64,000 nucleotides of DNA from assembly GCA_950097015.1 (NCBI GenBank), contig CATNEN010000001.1:4759001-4823000 (forward strand), in the 5' to 3' direction. The notes beneath the pieces were generated by a model that saw only the letters and a list, made by a program, of their open reading frames with translations, had not been told where the DNA came from and did no database searches. Position 1 is the stretch's first letter. The number at the start of each line of letters is the position of its first letter. Position numbers and translations under genes: made by a program. Of this stretch, positions 55,401-64,000 are shown piece by piece. The DNA comes from Macrostomum hystrix. Its lineage: Eukaryota > Platyhelminthes > Macrostomidae.

Positions 55401-58263
55401 GGAATGGAACAACCCGGATCCCATGGCTTCGCATCACTTCACCGACTATAAGCTGATTTTCAAGCACGGAGACGATCTCAGGCAGGACATGCTCTCCCTG
55501 CAGCTCATCGCCCTTATGGACGACGTCTGGCGCGATGAGCTCGGCTATAGTCTGAGAATGTCTCCTTACAACTGCCTAGCAACTGGGCGGCATATGGGAC
55601 TCATCGAGGTGAGTTATTGGGTGGGGATCTGGCCAGGATGGGATCTAGCAATGGGGATAATGCGGGATCTGGTCTGGGTGGATTACTGTGTGTATTGTAT
55701 ATAGCCAAATGATATCTACACGAGGATTTATCGAGACTGGTTACTTAGGGGTGTAGCCAAATATTGTAATTGGGGATCTGGCCAAGTGGGATATTTGGTA
55801 ATCAGATTAGGTGGGAAAATTCGGAATATGCCCAGGTAGGATTATTTTGTGATCTGGAGATAATTAAATATAAAAATTAGGGATAATTAGCGATCTGGCC
55901 AGGTGGGACCATCTGGGATCTAGCGAGGTGAGATATTTGGAATCCGACCAGGTGGGATAACTCGGACCCTGGCCAGGTGGGATAACTCGGACCCTGACCA
56001 GGTGGGATAATTCGGACCCTGACCATGTGGGATAATTCGGACCCTGACCAGGTGGGATAATTCGGACCCTGACCAGGTGGGATAATTTGGAATCCGACCA
56101 GGTGGGATAATTCGGACCCTGACCAGGTGGGATAATTCGGACCCTGACCAGGTGGGATAATTCGGACTCTGACCAGATGGGATAATTAGCAATCAGAGCG
56201 AATTGGATTATTGAGAATCTGGCCTTGTGGGATAAATCAGAATCGACCAGGTGGGATTTTTATACGGGATTTTAAGTTTTAATCAGTTATCCCAACTTCA
56301 ACCAGGTGGTGCGAGACGCCTACACGGTGATGGGCATCCAGAAGGAGCGCACCACGGTTGCCGCCATGCAGATGGACAGCTCCCAACTGTACAAATGGCT
56401 TCTGGAGCAGAATCCAGATCCCAACACGCACGAGGCCGTGGTGCAAACCTTCAAGAAGTCCTGCGCTGGCTACTGCGTGGCCACATTCTTACTGGGCATC
56501 CGGGACAGGCACCCCGACAATATCATGCTAAGCCGAAGCGGCCAACTGTTGCACATCGATTTCGGTCATTTCCTAAATAATAAAAAGAAGAAATTTGGCA
56601 TTGCCAGGGAGCGAGTGCCGTTTGTACTGACACAGGTGAGTCTAAGTTATGGATTCGTGATTAAGATGCTCATTACGTAGGAACTGCTGTTCAATGTCAT
56701 TTTTAATTGTTTCCAGTGATTTAGATTCTCGTGACCTATATTCCTTGTCATTTAGTTGCTCATGACCCATATTCCTTCTCATTTAGTTGTTCCTGATCCA
56801 TATTCCTTGTCATTTAGTTGTTCCTGATCCATATTCCTTGTCATTTAGTTGTTCATGACCCATATTCCTTGTCATTTAGTTGTTCCTGATCCATATTCCT
56901 TGTCATTTAGTTGTTCATGACCCATATTCCTTGTCATTTAGTTGTTCATGACCCATATTCCTTCTCATTTAGTTGCTCATGGCCCATATTCCTTGTCATT
57001 TAGTTGTTCATGACCCATATTCCTTCTCATTTAGTTGCTCATGGCCCATATTCCTTGTCATTTAGTTGTTCCTGATCCATATTCCTTGTCATTTATTTGC
57101 TCATGACCCATATTCCTTCTCATTTAGTTGCTCATGACCCATATTCCTTCTCATTTAGTTGTTCATGACCCATATTCCTTCTCATTTAGTTGCTCATGGC
57201 CCATATTCCTTGTCATTTAGTTGTTCCTGATCCATATTCCTTCTCATTTAGTTGCTCATGGCCCATATTCCTTGTCATTTAGTTGTTCATGATCTATATT
57301 CCTTGTCATTTAGTTGCTCATGACCCATATTCCTTCTCATTTAGTTGCTCATGGCCCATATTCCTTGTCATTTAGTTGTTCATGATCCATATTCCTTCTG
57401 ATTTAGTTGCTCATGGCCCATATTCCTTGTCATTTAGTTGTTCATGACCCATATTCCTTCTCATTTAGTTGCTTATGGCCCATATTCCTTGTCATTTAGT
57501 TGTTCATGATCTATATTCCTTGTCATTTATTTGCTCATGACCCATATTCCTTCTCATTTAGTTGCTCATGGCCCATATTCCTTGTCATTTAGTTGTTCAT
57601 GATCCATATTCCTTGTCATTTAGTTGTTCATGGCCCATATTCCTTGTCATTTAGTTGCTCATGACCCATATTCCTTGTCATTTAGTTGCTCATGACCCAT
57701 ATTCCTTGTCATTTATTTGCTCATGACCCATATTCCTTGTCATTTAGTTGCTCATGACCCATATTCATAGTCATTTATTTGCTGATGACCCATATTCATA
57801 GTCATTTATTTGCTGATGACTCATTACCCATTGATTCTTTTGCTCATGACTCATTGCCAAGTCATTAGTTGCTCATGACTCATTTCCCAGTCATTGTCGC
57901 TCATGACTCATTTCACAGGACTTTGTCCGCATCATCTGTCGCGATCGTGACGGCTCGATGGCCTGGCGCGAACTGATCTCCAAGCAAGAGTTTGCTGAAT
58001 TCACATCGCTCTGCAGTCAGGCCTACCTGGCACTGAGGCGTCACTCCGCCCTATTCCTGACCCTGTTCACACTCATGCTGCATTCGGGTATACCTGAGCT
58101 GCAGTCGCCTCAGGATCTGGAATATCTGCGCTCGACTCTGGCCCTGGATCGCAAGGAATCCGAAGCAAAGGCCTACTTCGACAAACAGTTCAACGAGGCT
58201 GTACAGAATGCTTGGACTACCAAGATTGACTGGATGGGACATTTTGTTGCTAACGGCGAGTGA
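49498..58263 (+). CDS. Class IA phosphoinositide 3-kinase catalytic subunit p110
   Basis: It phosphorylates PI(4,5)P2 to PIP3 at the plasma membrane together with a p85-type adaptor. Exons: 49498-49950, 50480-51084 (3' end uncertain), 51870-52386, 53297-53838, 54400-54697, 55354-55608, 56306-56635 and 57919-58263; about 1114 aa. Domains in order: adaptor-binding (DVDVLLPSGYLL.., ETLRLSQLRLFIPML), Ras-binding, C2 (LYLRAGVYCGGTPLC), helical (DLLWHFRQYCCSHEPASLP; QLVQCLKFEPFL) and kinase. Kinase motifs: RPLWLEWNNPDP, IFKHGDDLRQDML, catalytic loop GIRDRHPDNIML (Asp about 957), HIDFGHFL (DFG Asp about 975), then KERVPF-like RERVPFVLTQ and C-terminal WTTKIDWMGHF. Odd points: about 18 consecutive glycines after C2 (52249-52306), and GIRDRH where p110s usually have GIGDRH. 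Exon 2 to 3 phase requires a weak donor at 51085. The adaptor-binding domain marks class IA; the isoform cannot be decided. Confidence 0.95.
49951..50325. repeat. 34-bp minisatellite in p110 intron 1
   Basis: About eight direct copies of a 34-bp unit, plus two inverted ones near 50243-50300. Read from its GT, the unit begins GTGTTCTGCTTGGAGGGAAT and ends CCCCATATTACAG, so every unit starts with GT and ends with AG. The first unit coincides with the real 5' splice site (CAG|GTTAGT at 49948-49956). Confidence 0.95.
51185..51740. repeat. 19-20-bp pyrimidine minisatellite in p110 intron 2
   Basis: About 25 copies of CCCCTCTTCTCTTTCTCTCT with one-base length variation. The strand is almost purely C/T and open in all three plus frames. 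These frames run into exon 3 and are artefacts. Confidence 0.97.
52420..53275. repeat. 33-bp minisatellite in p110 intron 3
   Basis: About 25 copies; the unit begins GTGAGGAGAATAGTAGACAG and ends TGGAAGTAGACTG. Each copy contains CTG|GTGAGG, a strong 5' splice-site look-alike, and GTAGACAG. The array ends about 25 nt before the 3' splice site at 53296. Minus frames of over 300 codons (YYSPHQSTSTV-type) are artefacts. Confidence 0.97.
53930..54245. repeat. 30-bp minisatellite in p110 intron 4
   Basis: About eight units of GATTCGAACCCTTTAACGAT followed by TTCCATTTGG. The copies are regular in the middle (54010-54150) and degenerate towards both intron ends, as expected for unequal exchange. 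Confidence 0.9.
54760..55330. repeat. 46-bp minisatellite in p110 intron 5
   Basis: Seven regular units from 55010 to 55325 (beginning ATATTCTCAGACAGATATGA and ending TTGGTATTTGAAGAGG) are preceded by degenerate ones. The array ends about 25 nt before the 3' splice site at 55353. Confidence 0.93.
55625..56270. repeat. 26-bp minisatellite in p110 intron 6
   Basis: Regular units 55930-56190 (core GACCCTGACCAGGTGGGATA). Degenerate units reach back to the 5' splice site. Each unit contains CCAG|GTGGG, which matches the host 3' junction CCAG|GTGGTG at 56302-56311. One early unit (CGAGGTGAGATATTTGG, 55924) resembles the host 5' junction (CGAGGTGAGTTATTGGG, 55605). Confidence 0.93.
56690..57918. 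repeat. 31-bp minisatellite in p110 intron 7
   Basis: About 38 copies of a unit with TTGTTCATGACCCATATTCC then TTGTCATTTAG. Every copy has a pyrimidine tract plus TAG. The copies continue, with small changes, into the actual 3' splice site: the last one reads GCTCATGACTCATTTCACAG and is followed by exon 8 at 57919. Confidence 0.97.
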
Positions 58264-58399
58264 TTTTGCTTTCAGTTGACGATCTTCAATCAACGATAAT
58301 TTCTTGATTTGTCTGCTTTTTAATTTTAATAAGACAGTTTCTTCCATCTGCTATATCTACTTAACCATATCTCCGTCTACTCCTCCCATGAACATCTAC

Positions 58400-59045
58400 C
58401 TGCATCTCTGAACAGCTGCCTACTTCTCTCACCTCCTGTCTACCTCTCCCACCCTCAACCTACTTCTCTCACCGCCTGTCTACTTCTCCCACCCTTAACC
58501 TACTTCTCTCACCTCTTGTCTACTTCTCCCACCCTCAACCTACTTCTCTCACCTCCTGTCTACTTCTCCCACCCTCAAACCTACTTCTCTCACCTCCTGT
58601 CTACTTCTCCCACCCTCAAACCTACTTCTCTCACCTGTCTACCTCTCCCACCCTCAACCTACTTCTCTCACCGCCTGTCTACTTCTCCCACCCTCAACCT
58701 ACTTCTCTCACCGCCTGTCTACCTCTCCCACCCTCAACCTACTTCTCTCACCCTCAACCTACTTCTCTCACCGCCTGTCTACTTCTCCCACCCTCAACCT
58801 AATTCTCTCACCTCCTGTCTACCTCTCCCACCCTCAACCTACTTCTCTCACCTCCTGTCTACCTCTCCCACCCTCAACCTACTTCTCTCACCCTCAACCT
58901 ACTTCTCTCACCGCCTGTCTACCTCTCCCACCCTCAACCTAATTCTCTCACCTCCTGTCTACCTCTCCCACCATCAACCTACTTCTCTCACCTCCTGTCT
59001 ACCTCTCCCACCCTTAACCTACTTCTCTCACCTCCTGTCTCTCAT
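58400..59045. repeat. 40-bp minisatellite downstream of p110
   Basis: About 15 units (CCCACCCTCAACCTACTTCT then CTCACCGCCTGTCTACTTCT) start about 140 nt after the stop codon, either in the 3' UTR or just beyond. Plus frames over it are artefacts. Confidence 0.95.
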
Positions 59046-61313
59046 TTTTTGTTTCTCTGGAACAGAATCCACAGTTATAAATTTCATCGTGTCAAATGCA
59101 GACTAAATGACGGTATCGCTTAGAACTTACAGTTCTGTATCTGCATAGCTTTGTGTTTCCGTTTATTTAATAATGACCACTTTTATCTCAAGCTTAATTT
59201 AATAACAGCTACTAAGTGTGTTTAATTTTATCGATTAAACACCTGTACTGATGCCTGTTTTTCCGATACTACTAAATAGTCACAGTAGCAGTAGCTTTGG
59301 CGCACATTTTCTCGGCCCAGTTGATAAGAGCGTGTGTAAATGTTATTTGATGAATTAATCTTTTTTATGTAGAGTTCATGTATATTGTTCACTAATATAA
59401 TAGTGCTCATTCTAATATTTCCACTGCACTAAGCTATCTATAATTTATTAGATAATCGTAATATTGTTGTTGTAATACATATGTATTTAGATTTTCTCTT
59501 GATTATGTTGTTTGTCGTTCTCAACCACTCTCATTTATCATTTATTTATAAGTAAAGCATAAATTTTTTGCATGATAATTTTTTTCTTTCAAAGATCTTT
59601 GTTTACGAGCAAAATGAGTTCGTAGTTGCTGTTTTGTTTTCTATAACCGATTCTGTTTTGAACTTTTTTGTTATAATTAATAGCAATTTTTTGTTTTCCG
59701 TTTAGCGTACCATGTTTATAGCTTCAATCGTAGCTCTAGTTTTGAGGAAATAAAAATCAAGATGTTATTTTTGTTTTATCTGTGCTATAAGATTTGTTTT
59801 GATCAAGCGCATCAAGCTTTCGCGTCGTCAAGTTTTGTCTTCGTTTATCGCATGCTTGCTGTTCTATGTAAAACCATGTTTTCGAGCTGCTCTTGTTGAT
59901 GTATTTGGTCGAATCGACAGTATAGAATAAATATACACACAATAATATTGATGTTTCCTCTTTTGATGAAAGAATACTTCGATTGAATTATACATATAGG
60001 TATTTTCTGACGTATTTTAAAAGCTTTTTTCTTTTAGCTTTTTTGACGCAATTTCTTTATTTTAGAACAGTAATACACACTATATAAACTGAATATAAAT
60101 TTGAAGCCTAGACAAAAATTCAGTGCTACGAGTGTAAATATTATCTACTGGATATAAATGATATTATCATTTCGCTCATCGAGCCTTTGAGGTCGTAAAT
60201 GCTACTAACCAGTCAAAAGTTATATTTAAGCTCCTGATTAGCATCGCCAAAGTTCAAACCTCCAAGTGTTGTTTGTTTGAACTTAGAAATCTATAAACAG
60301 TCAAACAGGCAAATATCATGAAAGACATTAAACATTTCGGCTTCGGGCAGTCTTATCGGTGGCACCGATTTTAAATTACACGCCTAAGTAAAACTAAATT
60401 TATTATAAAAAATAACTTTGAAAAATCTGCTAGCTAGGCTTTATAAACTTAAATCTCAGTTTCATACTCAGTCTCAGAGATTTATTTTTAGAAAATTCTT
60501 ATTATAACTTTGTACTAAGCTTTACACTAGATTTTTAACTAGACAGTTTTATCCGAATTTTTGCGCAGTCATATGGTCTTAAGCTAAGCTATAGTGCAGG
60601 ATTAAACATTTGGCGTTTAACACAAACACACAAAACACAAAACTATCTTAATTTTATATAATGGAAAGTAATACACGGCAATAGGTTACAATACAAGAAC
60701 TCACAAAAGATACATGACACAATATGTTTATCGCTGTAGTTAATATACATATTATGTAGTCAATTGTTAGCATTTTTTAGTTTTTTATAATATTTTTTCT
60801 CTTCACTATATTTGTTATAAAAGAAACTAAAAATTCCTAATTTTTCATAATAATGTTTTTAATATTAGTGGGTGCATTTATCATAAATTTGCAATAAACA
60901 AATCTATTTTTATGGAAGTATTTTTCTTTAAGAAACACAGTTTTATCATAAATATTTTCATAATAAAATGGGAATAAATATGCAGACCCCAATACGACCA
61001 CCTAAGAAAAAGGAGTAAACATAATCTATGTCTGCTGCTGTGTTTTCTTTTTGCGCAAAAACTTGCTCTATACTATGTAATGTTTTAAGTTAGTGCTTTG
61101 TAAATGTTTGCAAAATTAAGATCGAAGCTTTTTTATCTGATTCATGATATAGCTCAAAACAATTATACATTTTCCAAATAATGAAATAAATGGTGATGAC
61201 AAAAATGTGCTATGGATTTGAATTAAAATTGTGACAACAAATCACATTTTTATTAAAGATCCTGGCTACCAACTAGCTTTACAAGGAGCTTTGATCCATA
61301 ACAAAACCAAGGC
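59046..61313. other. AT-rich intergenic region
   Basis: No coding sequence or array is seen between the p110 3' flank and LRRC49. Poly-T and poly-A runs are common. Confidence 0.5.
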
Positions 61314-63998
61314 ATGAACAACAATCGCGGCAGAAAGTCGCTGAACATTCGCGAGGGCCAGTTCTACCCGCCGCCGCATTTCACCCTGCTGCCCAGCGCC
61401 AGCCTCGGTGCTAGCCTCGGCAGTTGCGGCAGCGGCCCAGCGTCCAATGCTGCGTCATCTGCGCCGCAGCGTTTCGGTGCTGCAGCTCCGGGTGCCATCA
61501 AGCAGCAGCAGTTTCTTCTGCAGCAACAGCAGCAGCAGGCGGCGATGATTTCGCCGTCCGATTTTATCGCTCGCCAGGATCGCAGTAGATCCTTCACGGG
61601 CGATTTGCCACAGCAGCTGGGCGGCAGGGCGCCACTTCGCGGGGTGTCGTCTCGCCCTCTGTCCAATCAGACAACTCGAAGCGGCGCGGCCGTCATCGAT
61701 GGATCATCGTCAGGTGACCGGATGGCTCTCGTGGAGAATGGCGGTGGCGGCTCCGTGTGCTACCGCAGCGCTGAGGAGAGAGCAGCCAATCCTGACAGAC
61801 TCTCGCTTGACCGGTTAGTCTTGGGTGTTTCTAATTAATCTTACATTGATTCAATTTATATTCAAAGGGAGCTTCAAACAAGCTTTTAGCGAAGTGGCTA
61901 GAGCGAATCTTACTCCGATGGAATGTTTTGCGAGCTTGAGCAAGACAATTAGCACTGCGCCTCAGTGCGGCCTTGCCAGGCTTTCAAAATTGATCAGCAT
62001 GTCACCCGAATGTGCCTGCATCATCTCCGTCTTCGTTGGTCACCTACCTTTATTTAGACGGAGCTGCTGGACCTTCAAGGGTTACAACAGGTGGAAATAG
62101 GCCACTATGGACACCCTGACGCGAATTTCTCCAATATTCTCCAATACCACCGCCTAGTCTGTCAACCAATCATTTAAGTAATTTTCAGCCAATCCTAATC
62201 ACTCACACAGTCGCGGCCTGACCTCCTGCCCGCTCCTCGAAGGAGAAGAGAATCTACGGCTGTTGAATTATCAGCACAATAGCATCCAACGAATTCAGCA
62301 TTTGACAGCCTTTCGTAAACTGATATTTCTTGACTTGTATGACAACCAGATCGACGAGATCGGCGGACTCGGTAGCCTCAGATCGCTGCGTGTCCTCATG
62401 CTGGGCAAGAACCGGATTCGCCGAATTCAAGGCCTCGACGCCCTGACTAAACTGGACGTGCTAGATCTCCATGGCAACGACATTGTTGAACTGGAGAATG
62501 TGTCTCACCTTAGCGAGTTGAGGGTTCTCAACTTGGCCAGCAATTGCATTCAGGTGAGAAACAGTTGGAATGTGCTGATGGATCCTTAATGTCAGTGGAA
62601 TGTGCTGATTGATCCTTAATATTTGTTGAAATGTGCTCATGGATCCTTGATGTCAGTTGAAATGTGCTGATGTATAATTGATGTCAGTGGAATGTACTGA
62701 TGGATCATTGATGTCAGTGGAATGTACTGATGGATCATTGATGTCAGTGGAATGTACTGATGGATCATTGATGTCAGTGGAATGTGCTGATGGATCATTG
62801 ATGTCAGTGGAATGTACTGATGGGTCATTGATGCCAGTTGGAATGTGCTGATGGGTCATTGATGCCAGTTGGAATGTACTGATGGATCATTGATGTCAGT
62901 TGGAATGTACTGATGGGTCATTGATGTCAGTTGGAATGTACTGATGGATCATTGATGTCAGTTGGAATGTACTGATGGATCATTGATGTCAGTGGAATGC
63001 GCTGATGGATCATTGATGTCAGTGGAATGCGCTGATTGATCATTGATGTCAGTTGGAATGTACTGATGGATCATTGATGTCAGTTGGAATGTACTGATGG
63101 GTCATTGATGTCAGTTGGAATGTACTGATGGATCATTGATGTCAGTGGAATGCGCTGATGGATCATTGATGTCAGTGGAATGCGCTGATGGATCATTGAT
63201 GTCAGTTGGAATGTACTGATGGATCATTGATGTCAGTTGGAATGTACTGATGGGTCATTGATATCAGTTGGAATGTACTGATGGATCATTGATGTCAGTT
63301 GGAATGTACTGATGGATCATTGATGTCAGTTGAAATGTGCTGATGGATCATTGATGTCAGTTGGAATGTGCTGATGGATCATTGATGTCAGTTGGAATGT
63401 GCTGATGGATCATTGATGTCAGTTGGAATGTGCTGATGGATCATTGATGTCAGTTGGAATGTACTGATGGGTCATTGATGTCAGTTGGAATGTGCTGATG
63501 GATCATTGATGTCAGTTGGAATGTGCTGATGGATCATTGATGTCAGTTGGAATGTGCTGATGGATCATTGATGTCAGTTGGAATGTACTGATGGATCATT
63601 GATGTCAGTTGGAATGTGCTGATGGATCATTGATGTCAGTTGGAATGTGCTGATGGGTCATTGATGTCAGTTGGAATGTACTGATGGGTCATTGATGTCA
63701 GTTGGAATGTTCCAGCAGCACACACAGTTTATGTTACAAACCAACCAATCAACTGTCAAACTGTCAGGTCGTCCGCAATCTGCGCGGCATGACGGCCCTG
63801 ACTGAGTTGAACTTGCGTCGCAACCAGATTCACACGGTTCACGACATCGACGCGCTGCCGAATCTGCAGCGACTGTTCCTGAGTTTCAACGGAATCCAGG
63901 CCTGGTCGAATGTGTCCTGCCTCGGTGAATCGCCCTCGCTGGCCGAGCTGACTATGGATGGGACTCCATTGTCCAAACAGGCTAATTATCGTAGCCAG
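61314..63998 (+). CDS. LRRC49: LRRC49 (tubulin polyglutamylase complex subunit), 5' part
   Basis: LRRC49 is a leucine-rich-repeat subunit of the TTLL1-containing tubulin polyglutamylase complex, acting on ciliary and neuronal microtubules. Exons: 61314-61813, 62211-62553 and 63768-63998; the last codon is followed by GT at the window edge, so exon 3 may end there and the gene continues outside. Exon 1 is Gly/Ser/Gln-rich (a QQQFLLQQQQQQ run) and ends NPDRLSLDR. Exon 2 continues RGLTSCPLLEGEENLRLLN and then SDS22-type repeats: LIFLDLYDNQIDEIGGLGSL, LRVLMLGKNRIRRIQGLDAL, LDVLDLHGNDIVELENVSHL. Exon 3 has LTELNLRRNQIHTVHDIDAL and LQRLFLSFNGI. The match to LRRC49 rests on these blocks. About 357 residues are present. 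Confidence 0.9.
61950..62185 (+). mobile_element. MITE-related sequence in LRRC49 intron 1
   Basis: It shares more than 150 bp with the inside of the MITE at 11311-11853: CAGCATGTCACCCGAATGTG, CACCTACCTTTAT, GGAAATAGGCCACT, GACACCCTGA(C/T)GCGAAT and GCCTAGTCTGTCAACCAATC. The TTAA-flanked termini are not recognisable here. Confidence 0.75.
62555..63712. repeat. 31-bp minisatellite in LRRC49 intron 2
   Basis: About 37 copies of a 30-31-bp unit (TGATGTCAGTTGGAATGTAC then TGATGGATCAT). The first copy begins within 10 nt of the 5' splice site (62554: GTGAGAAACAGTTGGAATG). Each unit has a branch-point-like TACTGAT and a GTCAG. The last copy ends 55 nt before the 3' splice site. Confidence 0.97.
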
Positions 63999-64000
63999 GT

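Noticed and set aside
56690-57918. CRISPR-like array (31-bp repeats)
   Set aside because: Units are contiguous without unique spacers and lie in an animal intron; it is a minisatellite. The same applies to all other arrays here.

Overview
The window is nuclear DNA of a multicellular animal. It has split genes with GT-AG introns, AT-rich spacers, several superfamilies of mostly broken transposable elements, and clear homologues of animal genes: a TACC-domain protein, TYW1, a class IA PI3-kinase p110 and LRRC49. The proteins are well diverged from vertebrate ones (for example the p110 adaptor-binding domain). Together with the long tandem arrays in introns this suggests a fast-evolving invertebrate, perhaps a spiralian such as a free-living flatworm. 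The phylum is a guess; no rRNA or mitochondrial marker is present.

Layout. 1460-10084 (minus): 3' part of a TACC gene, five coding exons, all splicing in phase 0. 10085-13769: repeats, including a piggyBac-like MITE. 13770-14546 (minus): an intronless orphan gene. 15462-17131 (plus): a DPY-30/ankyrin protein, probably ciliary. 17241-33290: an accessory region with three tandem paralogues of a secreted PAN-like plus ALK-type glycine-rich protein (18851, 25870, 31086). Remnants of non-LTR retrotransposons, a P-element/THAP9-like transposase, a gag-like fragment, a DUF3504/Crypton-like fragment and a SINE lie between them. 36140-48473 (plus): TYW1, six exons; its fourth intron carries a 7.1-kb CMC/EnSpm-like DNA transposon that itself holds a non-LTR retroelement. 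49498-58263 (plus): p110, eight exons. 61314-63998 (plus): the 5' part of LRRC49, cut by the window end.

The most striking property is in the introns. Nearly every intron of TACC, TYW1, p110 and LRRC49 longer than about 300 bp is filled with its own tandem repeat (units of 16-46 bp), and no two introns share a unit. Several arrays begin at the 5' splice site or run into the 3' splice site, and several units carry CAG|GT-like or pyrimidine-AG signals. This resembles the 'mirage' minisatellites I recall from amphioxus introns. The same expansion appears inside transposon coding sequence: a 63-bp unit six times in frame in the P-type transposase and a 69-bp unit three times in frame in a DUF4806-like gene.

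Functional themes: p110 (PIP3 signalling), TYW1 (wybutosine in tRNA-Phe), TACC (centrosome and microtubules), LRRC49 (tubulin polyglutamylase complex) and the DPY-30 protein (cilium). There is no operon logic; these are independent genes on both strands. Candidate RFX X-boxes lie upstream of the DPY-30 gene and of two of the glycine-rich genes.
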